From Buchananella hordeovulneris (GTDB lineage: Bacteria > Actinomycetota > Actinomycetes > Actinomycetales > Actinomycetaceae), in the NCBI RefSeq assembly GCF_001907235.1, contig NZ_MQVS01000006.1:1-64000 (forward strand): 64,000 nucleotides of DNA, written 5' to 3'. The translations under genes were made by a program, and so were the position numbers. Under the pieces are notes generated by a model. It had not been told where the DNA came from, ran no database searches, and saw nothing but the letters and a program-made list of their open reading frames with translations. Of this stretch, positions 61,854-64,000 are shown one piece after another. The stretch's first letter is position 1; each line of letters starts with the position of its first letter.

Positions 61854-61997
61854 AGTCACCTCCACCTATCTCAACGCCCTGTGCTTCCTAGCCTATTCCC
61901 ACCCCTGGCTTGCTGCGGCTCACACGCCGCACGGTGCGCGCTGCGGGGTGCCTTCCGCATAATTAATAGCTGCCCCTTTAGAAAGGTTGCTCGCCCT
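61854..61997. promoter_or_regulatory. Divergent region between the PAC2 gene and helD
   Basis: A possible -10 element TAATTA precedes the helD ribosome binding site GAAAGG (61981-61986), which lies 11 bases before the ATG, longer than usual. No rifamycin-associated element was recognised with confidence. The rest shows nothing clear. Confidence 0.3.
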
Positions 61998-64000
61998 ATG
62001 CGTGTTTCTGTGCCCGAAAACACCCCCGCTGTCCGCGACGAAGAGATCGAGCGCGAGCAGAAGCAGGTGGATGCGGCCTACGCCGCGCTCGATGCACGGC
62101 GGGTGCACTACCGGGCCGAGCAAGCCCGCGTCCAGGCAGAGAACTATGCCTCCACCCCCCAAAACCGTACCGAGAGAGACGCTTTGGCAGCCCACTACGG
62201 CGACGAGGCGACACGGCTGGCCCAGATAGAAGACCGGTTGGTGTTCGGGCGGCTCGACATGGTCGACGGGGAGAAGCGGTACGTGGGGCGTATCGGTTTG
62301 GCCGACGATGCGGGGGCCAAGCTGCTGCTGGATTGGCGGGCTCCCGCCTGTGAGCCCTTCTACCGGGCGACGGCGGCCCAACCGCTGGGGGTGGCACGGA
62401 GACGTCACGTGTTGACCCGGGCCCGGCGGGTGGTCGACCTGGAGGACGATCTGTTGGACGGCACGTCGGGCCTGGATCTGGCCGAAGTGCGGGGGGACGG
62501 CGCGCTCATGGGGGCGTTGTCGGCGGCGCGCTCGGGGCGCATGAACGACATCGTTGCCACCATCCAGGCTGAACAGGACGAGGTTATTCGCGCGCCCCTG
62601 GACGGGGTGCAGATTGTCCAGGGCGGGCCGGGCACCGGCAAGACAGCGGTGGCCCTGCACCGCGCCGCCTACCTGCTGCACACCCACCGGGAGCGGCTGG
62701 CGCGGTCCGGCGTGCTGATTTTGGGACCGTCGCGCGCTTTTCTGCGTTACATCGAGCACGTCCTGCCCTCTCTCGGCGAAACCGGCGTGGTCTCCACCAC
62801 GCTCGGCGATTTGCTGCCGGGCAAGCGGGTGGGAGCGGTCGATACGCGCGCCGCTGCGGAGGTGAAGGGCCGGGAGGTGTGGCGCGACATTCTGGCTCGC
62901 ATCGTGCGGGCGTTGGAGCGCACCCTGCCGCGCCGCCAGCTGCGCGTGGGAGGCGTGGGCATCTGGCTGGAGCCGGATGAAGTGCGGGCGGCCATCACGC
63001 GGGCGCGTCGCACCGGTTTTCCCCACAACGAGGCCCGCGTGAAGTTTGTCGATGTCATGATCGAGCAGTTGGCCGTGCGGTACGCCGCGGCACTGCAGGG
63101 CCCGAAGGCCGAGGTGGATGACTGGATGCGGGCCGAGTTGCGCTCCGATCCCGACGTGCGCACGGCTTTGAATCTGTGTTGGATGCCGATCGATGTGGAG
63201 CGTCTGCTTGCCCGCATCTATTACCATCCCCACTACTTAGACACCTATGCTCCCGAACTGAGCGAGGACGACAAGGCACGCATCTGGCGCCCCCTACACA
63301 GCGAGCTGACTGAGGCGGACATTGTGCTGTTGGACGAGCTGAGCGAGCTGGTGGGCGATACCCCGCTCACGTGGACGACCGATGCGGAGGCAACCCGGCG
63401 GGCCGAGGAGGTGGCGGCGGCCCAGGCGGCTTTGGAGACGGCGGGGCTGGCGGGTGGTCTAGTGAGCGCCGAGATGTTGGCCGACCGCTTCGCCGACTTG
63501 GGCGAGGAGTTGACGCTGTCGGAGCGCGCCCGCCGGGACCGCCGCTGGACTTACGGCCACATAATCGTTGACGAGGCACAAGAGTTGAGTCCGTTGGCGT
63601 GGCGGGCGGTGCTGCGCCGCTGCCCCGCCAGGTCGTTGACCGTCGTGGGGGACCTCGCCCAGGCCTCTTCGTTGGCGGCGCGCCGCTCGTGGGCAGCTGC
63701 GCTGGCCGGGGTGGAGACTGCGGCGCTCAGCGAGCACGTCTTGACGGTGTCCTACCGGACCCCCAAACGCATCATCGACGCGGCGGGCGAGGTCTTGGCA
63801 CACCTGACCGGGCACGCTCCCCCGCCGATGACAGCGGCGCGGGACCTGCCTACCGCCCTGGCCGTGACCCCGACGCTGCTCACACAGTTGCCAGACTTGG
63901 TGGCGACCGAGTTGGCCACCCTGGATGCGGACAAGGGCGTCGAGGCGGGACGGCTGGCGGTCATCGCTCCAGCGGGGCAGGTGGCGCAGGCACGGGAAGT
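61998..64000 (+). CDS. helD: HelD/HelR-like RNA polymerase-recycling ATPase (partial, truncated by window end)
   Basis: HelD removes stalled RNA polymerase from DNA; HelR relatives protect against rifamycins. The 667 residues in the window start MRVSVPENTPAVRDEEIEREQ, a predicted coiled-coil arm (about 10-75), then RIGLADDAGAKLLLDWRAP, Walker A VQGGPGTGKTAVALHRAAYLL near residue 210, a helical insert, and Walker B HIIVDEAQELSPLAW with GDLAQASS and SYRTPKRI. The C-terminal helicase part is beyond the edge. No stop or shift is seen. Confidence 0.9.
   Translation, partial: MRVSVPENTPAVRDEEIEREQKQVDAAYAALDARRVHYRAEQARVQAENYASTPQNRTERDALAAHYGDEATRLAQIEDRLVFGRLDMVDGEKRYVGRIGLADDAGAKLLLDWRAPACEPFYRATAAQPLGVARRRHVLTRARRVVDLEDDLLDGTSGLDLAEVRGDGALMGALSAARSGRMNDIVATIQAEQDEVIRAPLDGVQIVQGGPGTGKTAVALHRAAYLLHTHRERLARSGVLILGPSRAFLRYIEHVLPSLGETGVVSTTLGDLLPGKRVGAVDTRAAAEVKGREVWRDILARIVRALERTLPRRQLRVGGVGIWLEPDEVRAAITRARRTGFPHNEARVKFVDVMIEQLAVRYAAALQGPKAEVDDWMRAELRSDPDVRTALNLCWMPIDVERLLARIYYHPHYLDTYAPELSEDDKARIWRPLHSELTEADIVLLDELSELVGDTPLTWTTDAEATRRAEEVAAAQAALETAGLAGGLVSAEMLADRFADLGEELTLSERARRDRRWTYGHIIVDEAQELSPLAWRAVLRRCPARSLTVVGDLAQASSLAARRSWAAALAGVETAALSEHVLTVSYRTPKRIIDAAGEVLAHLTGHAPPPMTAARDLPTALAVTPTLLTQLPDLVATELATLDADKGVEAGRLAVIAPAGQVAQARE

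Noticed and set aside
61920-63233. 437-codon minus-strand open frame
   Set aside because: It lies opposite helD, whose frame carries Walker A and B motifs; the minus frame shows no family features.

Overview
The window is a stretch of a high-GC Gram-positive (actinobacterial) chromosome. The evidence is a dense dcw cluster with SepF, YggT and a Wag31-type DivIVA but no FtsA or MreB, a PriA-type HisA, DUF2510, DUF3040 and PAC2 proteins, a HelD motor, GTG starts and gene-to-gene ATGA/GTGA overlaps. The gene set and order suggest Actinomycetales, probably Actinomycetaceae; this is an inference from content, not a database match.

Layout. 0-0.3 kb: N-terminus of a basic, repeat-containing protein. 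0.7-8.5 kb (+): cydA-cydB-cydD-cydC followed, with an ATGA overlap, by a DosS/DevS-like GAF histidine kinase. Its likely DosR/DevR-like partner (8.6-9.2 kb) is the last gene of a convergent, mostly tightly packed minus-strand run: DAK2-domain kinase, recG, rsmD, coaD, DUF177, rnc, mutM, regulator. 16.6 kb: rpmB with a perfect palindromic terminator, then an intergenic array of 19-bp repeats in two opposed arms. 17.3-22.8 kb (-): hisH, hisA/priA, an SseB-like gene, infC, rpmI, rplT, a SpoU methyltransferase and thiL.

22.8-28.3 kb is an accessory-looking block inside what would otherwise be a his locus. It holds a DUF2510 membrane protein (+), 68-bp tandem repeats, a NarL-type two-component system and a lipid-anchored serine beta-lactamase-like protein. 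28.3-33.1 kb: a hypothetical gene, hisB, hisC and hisD on the minus strand, with a plus-strand mupG (GH170 6-phospho-N-acetylmuramidase family) lying between hisC and hisD. 33.1-37.5 kb: S4-domain protein, dnaE and a GNAT acetyltransferase.

37.5-56.8 kb (-): rluD, lspA, divIVA, yggT, sepF, pgeF, ftsZ, ftsQ, a fused murG-murC, ftsW, murD, mraY, murF, murE, ftsI, ftsL, rsmH and mraZ. Transcription starts at mraZ, which is preceded by four GTGG boxes at exact 10-bp spacing. 57.7-64 kb: DUF3040 protein, dinB, a spermidine-synthase-like protein, a cold-shock protein, a PAC2 protein and the start of helD, cut by the window end.

The most notable features are the MurG-MurC fusion, the predicted haem-sensor kinase in the cytochrome bd operon with DosR-box-like DNA upstream of cydA, an AUU start for infC behind an attenuator-like leader, mupG embedded antisense in the his locus, and several unexplained repeat structures. 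No tRNA, rRNA, CRISPR array, transposase or prophage was recognised.
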